Of a stretch of 64,000 nt of DNA, positions 45,012 through 53,628 are shown piece by piece. Every line of letters starts with the position of its first letter. Position 1 is the first letter of the stretch. The DNA is taken from assembly GCA_934097085.1 (NCBI GenBank), contig CAKONK010000003.1, forward strand, positions 1 through 64,000, written 5' to 3'. The notes under the pieces were generated by a model, which ran no database searches, had not been told where the DNA came from, and saw only the letters and a list, made by a program, of their open reading frames with translations. Origin of the DNA: an uncultured Bacilli bacterium (lineage in GTDB: Bacteria; Bacillota_I; Bacilli_A; RF39; UBA660). Position numbers and translations under genes: made by a program.

Positions 45012-45950
45012 TTATTTAATACTTTTTGTTAATGAAAGTTTTTGTACATTGTTTTTATTATTTTCTAACTGAGTACTTGGATTATAAATAAGTTTATCAT
45101 CCTCAAACCAAGAACCACACACAATTCCACTTCTATGAATTATTGCCACATTAAGATATGTTGGTCTACGATTTGGAATATGAGTTGCAAGTTTATCACC
45201 TACACAAATACGTACTGGAACACCTTGATAAGTAGCATTTAAGTATACATTTCGTCTTCTTATATCAGTTTCGTTTGATATATTTAGTTTTTTTAGTGTG
45301 TAATTAAATACATCATCTGTTTCTTTAGAACCAGGTAAAAGTCGATTTAAATATAGTGGAATTCCCAACTTAGAATATTCATCAATTTCGAATGTTTCAT
45401 CAATTGTAACTCTTAAGCACAGTTTTTCTCCAAAAAGAATTTTAGCCTGTTCAATAGTCAAAATTGGTTTTGAAGCTTTAAATATTTTTTTGTTTATTTC
45501 TTCGTTAACAGAATTGCGATGTAAATTTATATGATTAATTTTGTTTATTCCGCTCAAATATTCTTCATTAAGGGCAACACCATTAGTATTCCAGTTTATA
45601 TATGAATTGGGAAAATAAGCTTTTATTAAATCTATTAAATTATTAAAATCTTCAGAATTAAGTGTCCCACCAGTAATAGCAACATTCTTTATATGAGGAA
45701 ACTCTCTTAATACTTTTTCGCATATTTTCAGAAAATTTGCATTATCTATTGAATTTTTTCTAAGATATGTATCAATGCAATATTCACAATTGGCATAACA
45801 AGGTTCCGGTAAATTTATTACTATTGAATTAACAAAATCTAAACAAGGAATGCCAAAAACTTCACGAAAATATGCATTAAAAGTTTCTATTCCCAGTTCC
45901 TTTTGAGCCGCTAATAATTCTACATTTGTCTGATAATCTGAATCAATCAT
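45012..45950 (-). CDS. Radical SAM protein
   Basis: 312 residues, AAGGAGG eight nt before ATG. The CX3CX2C cluster (PCYANCEYCIDT) near residue 53 binds the 4Fe-4S that cleaves S-adenosylmethionine. VAITGGTLNSEDF is the following glycine-rich GGE-like motif. The protein ends without an extra Fe-S domain, though the cysteines in VRICVGDK and GIVCGSW may matter. The sequence does not tell the substrate. Single gene, followed by the structured RNA. Confidence 0.85.
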   Translation of the reverse strand: MIDSDYQTNVELLAAQKELGIETFNAYFREVFGIPCLDFVNSIVINLPEPCYANCEYCIDTYLRKNSIDNANFLKICEKVLREFPHIKNVAITGGTLNSEDFNNLIDLIKAYFPNSYINWNTNGVALNEEYLSGINKINHINLHRNSVNEEINKKIFKASKPILTIEQAKILFGEKLCLRVTIDETFEIDEYSKLGIPLYLNRLLPGSKETDDVFNYTLKKLNISNETDIRRRNVYLNATYQGVPVRICVGDKLATHIPNRRPTYLNVAIIHRSGIVCGSWFEDDKLIYNPSTQLENNKNNVQKLSLTKSIK

Positions 45951-46058
45951 AAAAATGCCTCCTTTTTATGAGATATTATACCATAATTTTTTATAAAACA
46001 AATAAAAAATTTAAGCACAATAAAACTCGAACTAAAAAGTTCAAGTTAAGTATCAATC

Positions 46059-46146
46059 TGGTGCTTGTAATCGGGGTCGAACCGATACTTTCTTTTGGAA
46101 AAATAGATTTTGAGTCTATCGCGTCTACCAATTCCGCCATACAAGC
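46059..46146 (-). tRNA. tRNA-Leu (anticodon CAA)
   Basis: Acceptor GCTTGTA pairs with TACAAGC. The anticodon loop CTCAAAA on the stem ATAGA/TCTAT gives CAA, reading UUG. The D-loop GGAATTGGTAGACGCG, a long variable arm and TTCGACC T-loop make it a class II leucine tRNA. CCA is encoded. It lies between murE and the radical-SAM gene. Confidence 0.97.
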
Positions 46147-46176
46147 AACAAACAAATACATTATATCATTTAATTA

Positions 46177-47532
46177 TTATTTTTTCAAATAGTCTAAAAC
46201 AATTTCTTTATCATCTAGGTGATGTTTTTCATGTCCTATAATTTGATAATCTTCATGTCCTTTACCAAGAATTAATAAAGTATCATTTTTGTTAAGCATT
46301 TCTAATCCTTTATTAATAGCTTCTTTTCTATCAAAGATTATTTCATAGTTATCTTTATGAACACCACTTATTATATTATCCATAATTATTTTAGGGTCTT
46401 CAGTACGAGGATTATCATTAGTAAATATTACATAATCACTTTTTTGGGTAGCAACATTTCCCATAATTGGTCTTTTTTTAGGATCTCTATCTCCACCACA
46501 ACCAACTATAGTGATTATTTTGCCTTTTTTATTTTCTAAAAAAGAATTAATTATTTTTTCAACAGCATCTGGTGTATGGGCATAATCAATAACTGCTTCA
46601 GCATCACGTACTTTAATTTGTTCACATCTTCCCTTTGGAGGAAAAACATCTTTAGTTATATCAAATATTTTTTGAATATCTATTCCATAAGTATTAATTA
46701 TGGCTAGTGCCGTCATATAGTTATAAACATTAAATTTACCCCTTAAATTAGTTGTAACACTTAAATTTTTTTCATGATATTTAAAATTAATTATTGTGCC
46801 GTTATCAGTACTTTCATAACTTATTACTTCATAATCAGATTTAGTAAATCCAATTGTTTTATATTTTTTCTTTTCAAAATACTTACCATATTCATCATCA
46901 TTATTAACAATAATTGTACCAGTGTCCTTTAGGTAATCTAAAATTAAAAGTTTTGCTTTTAAATAATTTTCCATTGTTTTATGATAATCTAAATGATCCT
47001 CGGTAAGATTTGTAAATGCCTCAATAGTAAAAGATAAACCCTCGACTCTTTTAAAAGATAAAGCATGTGATGAAACCTCCATTACAACAGCTTTGCAACC
47101 CTTTTCAAGAGCAGTAGTTAGCATTGAATAAATCTCGGTTATCTCAGGAGTCGTATTAGGTAGTTCATATACTTCATTCTCTACATAAAAACCAATTGTG
47201 CCAATATAAGCAGTTTTAATTCCAAGTTTATTAAGCATTTGATAAGTTAGAAAACAGGTAGTTGTTTTACCATTTGTACCAGTTACACCAATAATATCAA
47301 GTTTATTAACAATATCCTTATAATTATCAACAATATATTTTTGTAAATACTCTTTTGTATCAGGAACAATAATTGTTTCAGCGTTATAACTACCATGTTC
47401 ACATACTATTTTTGATGCACCATTTTCAATAGCTTTTTCAATATAATCGTGTCCATCAACAGTATTTCCCTTTATAGCAACAAAAGTATCACCTTTTTTA
47501 ACTTTTCTTGAATCAGTTTTAATATTTATCAT
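46177..47532 (-). CDS. murE: UDP-N-acetylmuramoyl-tripeptide synthetase (mDAP-type)
   Basis: 451 residues. P-loop IGVTGTNGKTTT and the Mur-ligase central domain are intact; the substrate motif near residue 385 is DNPR, the form tied to meso-diaminopimelate, rather than the lysine type. It adds the third stem-peptide residue in peptidoglycan synthesis in the cytosol. So the organism has a cell wall with mDAP. Downstream of asnB by 12 nt, same strand. Confidence 0.92.
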   Translation of the reverse strand: MINIKTDSRKVKKGDTFVAIKGNTVDGHDYIEKAIENGASKIVCEHGSYNAETIIVPDTKEYLQKYIVDNYKDIVNKLDIIGVTGTNGKTTTCFLTYQMLNKLGIKTAYIGTIGFYVENEVYELPNTTPEITEIYSMLTTALEKGCKAVVMEVSSHALSFKRVEGLSFTIEAFTNLTEDHLDYHKTMENYLKAKLLILDYLKDTGTIIVNNDDEYGKYFEKKKYKTIGFTKSDYEVISYESTDNGTIINFKYHEKNLSVTTNLRGKFNVYNYMTALAIINTYGIDIQKIFDITKDVFPPKGRCEQIKVRDAEAVIDYAHTPDAVEKIINSFLENKKGKIITIVGCGGDRDPKKRPIMGNVATQKSDYVIFTNDNPRTEDPKIIMDNIISGVHKDNYEIIFDRKEAINKGLEMLNKNDTLLILGKGHEDYQIIGHEKHHLDDKEIVLDYLKK

Positions 47533-47544
47533 AGTTAATCCTTT

Positions 47545-49365
47545 CTATATTTCATTAAAATATATGTCGTACCACACTAAAAATGTGTATATTGTCCAAA
47601 CCTTTTTATATGAATCCCTTTTACCATTTTTATGTTCTTCGAGAAGTTTGTTAATTTTTTTTGTATCAAAGAATAATTTTGCACTTTCGCCATTAAATTT
47701 TTCCTTAATTATATTATATAACTTATCAGTTTTAATCCACTCTCTCAAAGGAACAGGAAACCCAAGTTTTTTCTTTTTATATGCTTCATTAGGTATTACC
47801 TTCGAAGCGGCCTTTCTAAGAGCAACCTTTGTAGTTTCTTTATTTATTTTTGCATAAGTAGGTAAAGATTTTGCAACTTCATAAACTTTATTATCTAGAA
47901 ATGGAGTTCTTGCCTCAAGGCCAAACATCATTGTATTTCTATCTACTGCGTGTAAAAAATCATTTACTAACCAATAATAATAATCAATCATTTGTCTTTG
48001 AATTAATGTAGAATTATCTTTATATCTATCATAAACATCCTTTACGATATCTTTTGTATTTATTTGATTTGGAATTTTAACAATACTTTGTGCTTCTTTA
48101 TCACGAAATACTCTTCCTAAACCAATATTGTAGTTTTCTAACTTTTGTCCTCTTCGATAAAGAAAATTAAATCCTCTTATATCTGGAAAAATACTTACAA
48201 TATTTGAGACAATATGTCTTAGAAAATAAGGCAATTTCATATATCCTTGCATAGTAAGTTCCTCTTGGTAAGAGTTATAACCTGCAAAAAATTCATCTGC
48301 ACCTTCTCCAGAAAGAACAACTTTTACCTCTTTTGAAGCAATTTCTGACACAAAATATAAAGCAATTGCTGATGGATCCGCTAAAGGTTCATCCATATAA
48401 TACATAATTTTAGGAAAAGATTCTATATATTCATCCATAGTAATTTTCTTTGAATAATTTTCAATACCTAACTTATCAGATAAATCTTTTGCATAGCTAA
48501 TTTCATCAAATTTTGGATTATCATATCCAACAGTGAAAGTTTTATCTGGTTTTGCAAGTGAAACTATATACGAAGAATCTATTCCACTTGATAAAAATGA
48601 ACCAACTTCAACATCACTTATTTGATGATATTCAACTGAATTTTTCATTGCTTTATCAATATTATCAACAATTTTGTCCATATCATCATTTTTTTCTTTA
48701 AATTCAAGTTTAAAGAAACTATTTGTTTTAATCTTACCATCTTTATAAATTAAATAACTTCCTGGGTCAAGTCTATATACCCCTTTGAAAAAGGTTTCTG
48801 ATGTTGGAACAGAGTTAAAACATAAATATGCTGACAATATATCTGTATTTAGTTTCTTTTCAAAATCTGGATGTGCTAAAAATGCTTTTGGTTCTGAAGC
48901 AAACATAAATGTATCATTAAATTTTGCATAATAAAGTGGTTTAATACCAAAACCATCTCTTGCCATAAATAGTTCATTTTTATTTTTATCCCATATTGCA
49001 AAAGAAAACATACCTCTTAAATGACTAGGAAGTTTTTCACCCCACTGTTCATAACCATGAAGTATTACTTCAGTATCAGTTTTAGTTTTAAAAACATGTT
49101 TCTTTTTTAATAAGGCCTCTTTTAATTCCTTAAAGTTATAAACTTCTCCATTATAAATAATAACTTTACTTTTATCTTCATTATATATTGGTTGAGCACC
49201 AGTATTTAAATCAATTATTGCAAGTCTACGATGAGCAAGTGCACAATTATCATCAATATAAAAGCCTTCACCATCTGGACCACGATGCTCAATTTTTTTT
49301 GACATATCTTTAATTATTTTCTCTTTGTTTTCTTTATTATTTACGAATCCTACGATTCCACACAT
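47545..49365 (-). CDS. asnB: Asparagine synthetase, glutamine-hydrolysing
   Basis: 606 residues. Cys2 (MCGIVGF) is the glutaminase nucleophile, and EHRGPDGEGF and AHRRLAIIDL follow in the amino domain. The synthetase domain has the PPi loop SSGIDSSYI and later SGEGADEFFAGY. It converts aspartate to asparagine; relatives can instead amidate wall precursors. Its location directly before murE makes amidation of mDAP worth considering, as known for AsnB of Bacilli, but this is inference. Confidence 0.92.
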   Translation of the reverse strand: MCGIVGFVNNKENKEKIIKDMSKKIEHRGPDGEGFYIDDNCALAHRRLAIIDLNTGAQPIYNEDKSKVIIYNGEVYNFKELKEALLKKKHVFKTKTDTEVILHGYEQWGEKLPSHLRGMFSFAIWDKNKNELFMARDGFGIKPLYYAKFNDTFMFASEPKAFLAHPDFEKKLNTDILSAYLCFNSVPTSETFFKGVYRLDPGSYLIYKDGKIKTNSFFKLEFKEKNDDMDKIVDNIDKAMKNSVEYHQISDVEVGSFLSSGIDSSYIVSLAKPDKTFTVGYDNPKFDEISYAKDLSDKLGIENYSKKITMDEYIESFPKIMYYMDEPLADPSAIALYFVSEIASKEVKVVLSGEGADEFFAGYNSYQEELTMQGYMKLPYFLRHIVSNIVSIFPDIRGFNFLYRRGQKLENYNIGLGRVFRDKEAQSIVKIPNQINTKDIVKDVYDRYKDNSTLIQRQMIDYYYWLVNDFLHAVDRNTMMFGLEARTPFLDNKVYEVAKSLPTYAKINKETTKVALRKAASKVIPNEAYKKKKLGFPVPLREWIKTDKLYNIIKEKFNGESAKLFFDTKKINKLLEEHKNGKRDSYKKVWTIYTFLVWYDIYFNEI

Positions 49366-49380
49366 ACTATCACCTTCTTG

Positions 49381-49944
49381 TTAGTTTTCTTTATAGGTAC
49401 TTTTATATAAGTCTACTTCTTCATTTGAATTTTCTTTATTAAATTTAATTTCAGGTAAGTCGCTTAATGATGCAAGTCCAAAATAATCTAAAAATTCTCT
49501 TGTTGTTTTATATAAATTAGGATGGCCTGGTAAATCAGACTTTCCACATACTTTAATTAAGTCTTTTGCCATTAATTTTTTTATCATAAATGATGAAGAA
49601 ATTCCTCTTAAATTATCTACACCAGCTCTGGTAATTGGTTCATTATATGCAATAATTGCAAGTGTTTCAAGTGCAGCCTGAGATAATGACTCTGCTCCTG
49701 AAGTATCCTTAACTAGTTTTTGATAATACTCAATATGCTCTTTTTTAGTCGTTAATTTAAAAGAGTTAGATAAATAACTTATTCGAATGCCTCTTTCAGC
49801 TTTTTCATATTCTTTTTGTAAATCATTTAAAAGTTTTCTAGCTTCTTTTTCATCAATTTCTAAAACTTCACAAATTTTTTCTAAAGTAATACCTTCATCT
49901 CCGACTACAAATAGTATTCCCTCTAAAACTGCTAATTTATTCAT
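49381..49944 (-). CDS. scpB: Segregation and condensation protein B
   Basis: 187 residues from ATG 49944, six nt after GAGG; a longer frame is less likely. Two winged helices with the family motif QAALETLAIIAYNEPITRAGVDNLRG. It bridges ScpA and SMC in the condensin complex. Overlaps the scpA end by 8 nt. Confidence 0.94.
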   Translation of the reverse strand: MNKLAVLEGILFVVGDEGITLEKICEVLEIDEKEARKLLNDLQKEYEKAERGIRISYLSNSFKLTTKKEHIEYYQKLVKDTSGAESLSQAALETLAIIAYNEPITRAGVDNLRGISSSFMIKKLMAKDLIKVCGKSDLPGHPNLYKTTREFLDYFGLASLSDLPEIKFNKENSNEEVDLYKSTYKEN

Positions 49945-50653
49945 TATATACCTCAACATATATTTTACTAAAATTTTTGTTTTGTGACAAGGTTATCAAA
50001 TTATCTTTACTCATTTCTAAAATACTTAAAAAAGTAACAACAATTTCCTCTTTTGTACATTCATTAAAAAGCCTAGTAAACTCAACCTTATTTTCTCTAC
50101 TCAAAATATCTTTTATATAATTAATTTTATCTTTAACACTAATTTCTTTTCTAGCAATTTTTGTATTTCTTGGCTTTTTATACTCTAATCTTTCAGATAT
50201 TTCAAGCATTGCATTAACAAGATCCTCTAAAGAAACATCATCACTTAAATAAGTTTCATTATTGGCATATTCCTTTAAGCTTTCCGGTACCTTTGTAAAA
50301 TAATCTTGTCTATTTTTTTCAAGTTCACGAAAATCATTAGTAATAGTTTGATATTTTTCATATTCAATTAATCTATTACGTAAGTCTTCTTCACTATTAA
50401 TTTCATAATTATCATCGTCTTCTTCTTCATCAAAACCTAATATAATTTTACTTTTTAAATGTATTAGTTCTGATGCCATAACTAAATACTCACTTTTATT
50501 ATCTAAATCATTTTTATCAAGTGAGTTTATAAAGTTGATGTATTCGTCTATTATTATCTTTAAATCTATTTCATATATGTCAAGTTCATGTTTTTTAACC
50601 ATATGAAGCAGTAAATCTAAAGGTCCTGTAAAATCTTTAATATTAAAATTCAT
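49937..50653 (-). CDS. scpA: Segregation and condensation protein A
   Basis: 238 residues. Kleisin start FNIKDFTGPLDLLLHMVKKHELDIYEIDL and carboxyl winged helix (TRLFNECTKEEIVVTFLSILEMSK). It closes the SMC ring and drives chromosome segregation. Order scpA-scpB as in Bacillus. It begins 11 nt after the membrane-protein gene's end. Confidence 0.94.
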   Translation of the reverse strand: MNFNIKDFTGPLDLLLHMVKKHELDIYEIDLKIIIDEYINFINSLDKNDLDNKSEYLVMASELIHLKSKIILGFDEEEDDDNYEINSEEDLRNRLIEYEKYQTITNDFRELEKNRQDYFTKVPESLKEYANNETYLSDDVSLEDLVNAMLEISERLEYKKPRNTKIARKEISVKDKINYIKDILSRENKVEFTRLFNECTKEEIVVTFLSILEMSKDNLITLSQNKNFSKIYVEVYNE

Positions 50654-50664
50654 TTTTCTCCTTA

Positions 50665-51600
50665 CTAACTACAAGTAAAGAATTCAGCGGTCATTTCATA
50701 ATTAATTTTAATTGGACTTACTCCTTTACTATAGTAATAAATATTATCTATTTTTGTATCACCAGCATTATAATCCATAGTTAATCTATATCTAAATCCA
50801 TTAGTTATTTCAGTTACCGTTGCAGTAACACCTGACTTACCTTCAAAAGATGCTGCTAAAGAGTTGTATTCATTAAATAAGTTAGCATAATTTACATTAT
50901 CATTAGTAACTATTATAGTATCTTCATATTTAAATAACTTATCATTTTCAAAAAAATATATAATTGATTCACCATTATTATTTTTACAAGTCATCGCAGA
51001 TTTATTTTCACTATCAACATCAAGGCTAATTAAATCATAATCACTTTCCTCGAGTTTAGCAATATTATACTTTGTTGGAGTAACACTTAACTGATATGAA
51101 AAATTCTTATTAGATTTATTAGCTATTATTCCATTTATTTTTACTACAGCAAGCTGATTATTATTATCATCATATAGTCTTATAAAATATGAATCATTTG
51201 TTAAATCAAGTTCTTTATCAACATTATTGTTAACTAAAAAACTTAATGTACCTGCATCAAAACTAATATTTGTAAAAGTAGCATCAGTTAACTTTACTTC
51301 ATTATTTGTAAATGCATAAATAGTATTTTTACTATTTTCGGTAACATTTGTTGTGGTGTTAGTTCCATTTTCAGTACCATTTGTAGTGTTATTATTTACT
51401 ACATAATTATTCGTAAAAGCTTTATTATATAAATAATCACGATATGCTTTTTGAATATCAGGTAAGAAATAAATCACCACAATAAAAACAATAAACAAAA
51501 AAAGTGTTCCAATCCAACCATACTTTTTTGTATCAGTTCTTCCTATTGTAACTGATTGTAATGGATTTGTATCTATATTAACTTTTCTTCTTCTAGCCAA
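50665..51600 (-). CDS. Single-pass membrane protein with external domain
   Basis: 311 residues, TTG start eight nt after AGGAGG. A basic amino end, one membrane helix (residues about 28-48) and an external Asn/Thr-rich linker (NNTTNGTENGTNTTTN) precede a beta-rich domain of about 220 residues. Unknown family; first gene before scpA-scpB, so probably expressed with them, perhaps envelope related. Confidence 0.7.
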   Translation of the reverse strand: MARRRKVNIDTNPLQSVTIGRTDTKKYGWIGTLFLFIVFIVVIYFLPDIQKAYRDYLYNKAFTNNYVVNNNTTNGTENGTNTTTNVTENSKNTIYAFTNNEVKLTDATFTNISFDAGTLSFLVNNNVDKELDLTNDSYFIRLYDDNNNQLAVVKINGIIANKSNKNFSYQLSVTPTKYNIAKLEESDYDLISLDVDSENKSAMTCKNNNGESIIYFFENDKLFKYEDTIIVTNDNVNYANLFNEYNSLAASFEGKSGVTATVTEITNGFRYRLTMDYNAGDTKIDNIYYYSKGVSPIKINYEMTAEFFTCS

Positions 51601-51663
51601 GTTATTCCCTCCTACTCTTCATAGTAATTATACTATATTTGTAAATATAAAACAAGAAAAGTA

Positions 51664-51692
51664 TTGCACTTTAATTTAATTATTGTTATAAT
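51664..51692 (+). promoter_or_regulatory. Promoter of tRNA-Met
   Basis: TTGCAC (51664-51669), 17 bp, TATAAT (51687-51692). The tRNA begins 30 nt after the -10. Confidence 0.8.
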
Positions 51693-51722
51693 ATATCTAG
51701 TTTTGTTGAAACAAAATGTTTT

Positions 51723-51799
51723 GGCGGGGTATATCAACTGGCTAGATAGTTCGGTTCATACCCGAAATGTTGGGGGTTCGAGTCCCTCCCCCGCTACCA
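51723..51799 (+). tRNA. tRNA-Met (elongator, CAT)
   Basis: 77 nt including encoded CCA. Anticodon loop TTCATAC on TTCGG/CCGAA; acceptor GGCGGGG pairs with CCCCGCT through a terminal G-T. The body is close to the Bacillus elongator tRNA-Met; the initiator-specific first-pair mismatch and three G-C pairs in the anticodon stem are missing. Confidence 0.95.
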
Positions 51800-51810
51800 A
51801 ATAAATTTAT

Positions 51811-51869
51811 GTCAAACATTAATGTTTGACTTTAATAAATAACTAATTCTAGTAAGAGTTAGTTTTTTT
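51811..51869 (+). terminator. Palindrome and terminator after tRNA-Met
   Basis: GTCAAACATTAATGTTTGAC (51811-51830) is a perfect 20-bp palindrome. Then AACTAA..TTAGTT with TTTTTTT (51841-51868) is the terminator. The palindrome may be a processing stem or an operator. Confidence 0.6.
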
Positions 51870-51925
51870 ATACTTTCACATTTTTTAAAAATCAACCACA
51901 GAAAATAAATTTTATTAAAAAAGTA

Positions 51926-51954
51926 TTGCATATTGCCAATAAATAGTGTATATT
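51926..51954 (+). promoter_or_regulatory. Promoter of the Abi-associated RNA and gene
   Basis: TTGCAT (51926-51931), 17 bp, TATATT (51949-51954). The predicted start near 51960 is only a few bases before the first hairpin, so the first product is the hairpin RNA. Confidence 0.75.
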
Positions 51955-51960
51955 ACTTAT

Positions 51961-52001
51961 TGAGATGTGCCTAGGAAACTTTAGAAGCCCTAGGTCTTTT
52001 T
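51961..52001 (+). ncRNA. Hairpin RNA upstream of abi, copy 1
   Basis: GCCTAGG (51969-51975) pairs with CCTAGGT (51989-51995) around AAA-CTT-TAG-AAG-C, followed by CTTTTT. This resembles an intrinsic terminator and sits between the promoter and the abi ribosome binding site (GGAGG at 52011). Most transcripts would end here as a roughly 40-nt RNA and a fraction would read into abi. A 40-nt segment (51967-52006) recurs after the gene with one difference. Type III antitoxin RNAs use the same promoter-RNA-terminator-toxin order. Confidence 0.65.
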
Positions 52002-52020
52002 CATTTTATAGGAGGTAAAA

Positions 52021-52908
52021 ATGGCTAAAGAATTTAAATCAACAAATGAATTATTAGAAATAATTAATTCAAAAGGTTTATTAGTAAAAGATAATAATAA
52101 TTTCAGATATCTAATTGGAAAGTATTCATATTATTCAATAGTAAATACCTATAAGCTGATATTTAAAATTGGAAATAACTATAAAAATAACGCTTCGTTC
52201 GAAGAAATTTTTGCAATGTATAAGTTTGATAAAAACTTAAAAATAATAATGCTTAAATATATCCTTGAAATCGAGGCTATCATAAAAGCTAAAATTGCTA
52301 ATTTATTTGCTGAAAAATATGGTCTAGAAAATTATTTAAATATTAATAATTTTGATTTAAAAAGTAATAATTCAAATTTGAAACATATAGAAAAATTAAT
52401 TGAAGAAATAAAAAATGAAATTGATAAAGGAAATGGTAAACATGATGCAATAACTCACTATATGAGTAAGTATGGATTTGTTCCACCTTGGGTTGTTACT
52501 AAAATATTATCTCTTGGAACTATTAGTAAATTTTATGGTTTAATGAAACAACAAGATAGACAAGAAATAAGTAAGCAATTTCATATAAATGATAGAATAT
52601 TAAAAAATATTCTTGGTAATTTAACATCAGTTCGTAATATAGCAGCTCACGATGATAGATTATATACATATAGAAGTACTTTCTATATTAGATTAGATAA
52701 AACAAAAAAATCGCCTTCTAAAGCACTGCATACAAACATGTTCATAATAATTAAATCGCTTGAGTTATTGTTAGAAAATGAGCAAATAATTGAAATGAAA
52801 AAATCGATTATAAGTGAATTGGATGTACTGAAAAATAATTTGACTTCAATAAAAATTGATGAAGTATTAAAGGTAATGGGATTCGATAAGAACTATTACA
52901 CTGTATAA
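52021..52908 (+). CDS. Abi_2 (AbiD/AbiF-like) HEPN protein
   Basis: 295 residues; GGAGG five nt before ATG. The Abi_2 family pattern is clear: an amino region DLLEIINSKGL-like start, GKYSYYSIVNTYK, YILEIEAIIKAKIA, PPWVVTKILSLGTISKFY (155-172) and RNIAAHDDRLY. Arg205-x4-His210 is the HEPN ribonuclease motif. Abi_2 proteins abort phage infection, probably by cutting RNA; AbiF-type members have been linked to small RNA partners and to the ancestry of Cas13 (from memory, unverified). The flanking hairpin RNAs are the likely partner. Stands alone between a tRNA and a regulator. Confidence 0.88.
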   Translation: MAKEFKSTNELLEIINSKGLLVKDNNNFRYLIGKYSYYSIVNTYKLIFKIGNNYKNNASFEEIFAMYKFDKNLKIIMLKYILEIEAIIKAKIANLFAEKYGLENYLNINNFDLKSNNSNLKHIEKLIEEIKNEIDKGNGKHDAITHYMSKYGFVPPWVVTKILSLGTISKFYGLMKQQDRQEISKQFHINDRILKNILGNLTSVRNIAAHDDRLYTYRSTFYIRLDKTKKSPSKALHTNMFIIIKSLELLLENEQIIEMKKSIISELDVLKNNLTSIKIDEVLKVMGFDKNYYTV

Positions 52909-52933
52909 ATATTAATTCACAGCATATAATAAT

Positions 52934-52981
52934 AATGAAAAGTGCCTAAGAAACTTTAGAAGCCCTAGGTCTTTTTCATTT
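52934..52981 (+). ncRNA. Hairpin RNA downstream of abi, copy 2
   Basis: 52942-52981 repeats the upstream 40-nt segment with one G-to-A change that breaks one pair of the GCCTAGG stem. Here the flanks add an outer stem, AATGAAAA (52934-52941) with TTTTCATT (52973-52980). A TATAAT lies at 52925-52930, so it may have its own promoter, although I see no good -35; otherwise it is the 3' end of the abi transcript. Confidence 0.6.
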
Positions 52982-53100
52982 ATCTCATTATAAAAGTAAT
53001 GATAAACGTGATGCAAAATGAATACTCATATATGATTAATTGTTTATGAATTATTTTTTAAGTTTCAAACATACAACGTATTTGTACGGAATAAATATTA

Positions 53101-53164
53101 ATAGATAGAAATATCTATTTTTTTTAATCAAAATAAAGTGTTCAGTCAAGAACACTTTTTTAGA
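53101..53164 (+). terminator. Two successive terminators
   Basis: ATAGATA-GAAA-TATCTAT then eight T (53101-53126), and AAAGTGTTC-AGTCAA-GAACACTTT with T-run (53135-53160). No gene lies between them and the abi RNA (52982-53280 shows nothing coding), so a short untranslated transcript may end here. Confidence 0.6.
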
Positions 53165-53280
53165 GGTGATTATTTATAATAAATAATCCAATATAATTTT
53201 AGCATGTTTTTCTATAAACCTCAACGAACAAGTGAGTATAATTTTACTTAATTAATGAGAAAATAATATTAGAAAGACTG

Positions 53281-53538
53281 GTGAGCATATTGCATAATAA
53301 AAATGATGAAAATTATATTTATTATTTAGTTGCTCACAACCTAAAAGCTATTAGAAAGAAAAAAGGACTTACTCAAGCTAAATTTGCAGAACTTTGTAAT
53401 TATAGTGAAGGATTTATAATGAATATTGAAAGTAATAAATATTTACAAACATTTAGTTTAGGAACACTTTGGAAGTTTGCCCAAGTTTTAGATATTGATA
53501 TACGAGAGTTATTTATACCAATTGATGATGATAAATAA
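53281..53538 (+). CDS. Small XRE-family regulator
   Basis: 85 residues, GTG start with AGAAAG upstream; a later start is possible since the first 15 residues are not conserved. HNLKAIRKKKGLTQAKFAELCNYSEGFIMNIES is the helix-turn-helix. Lies between abi and RNase J, and could regulate abi. Confidence 0.8.
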   Translation: MSILHNKNDENYIYYLVAHNLKAIRKKKGLTQAKFAELCNYSEGFIMNIESNKYLQTFSLGTLWKFAQVLDIDIRELFIPIDDDK

Positions 53539-53628
53539 CTTTTTTTCATTTGTAGACAAAACATAAAATATATGATATAATCTATTTGTTTTTGAAAAAC
53601 TTTTAAAAATAAGAAAGAAGGATTTTAT

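Noticed and set aside
45968..46192. Plus-strand frame over the tRNA-Leu
   Set aside because: It overlaps the tRNA in antisense and has no ribosome site.
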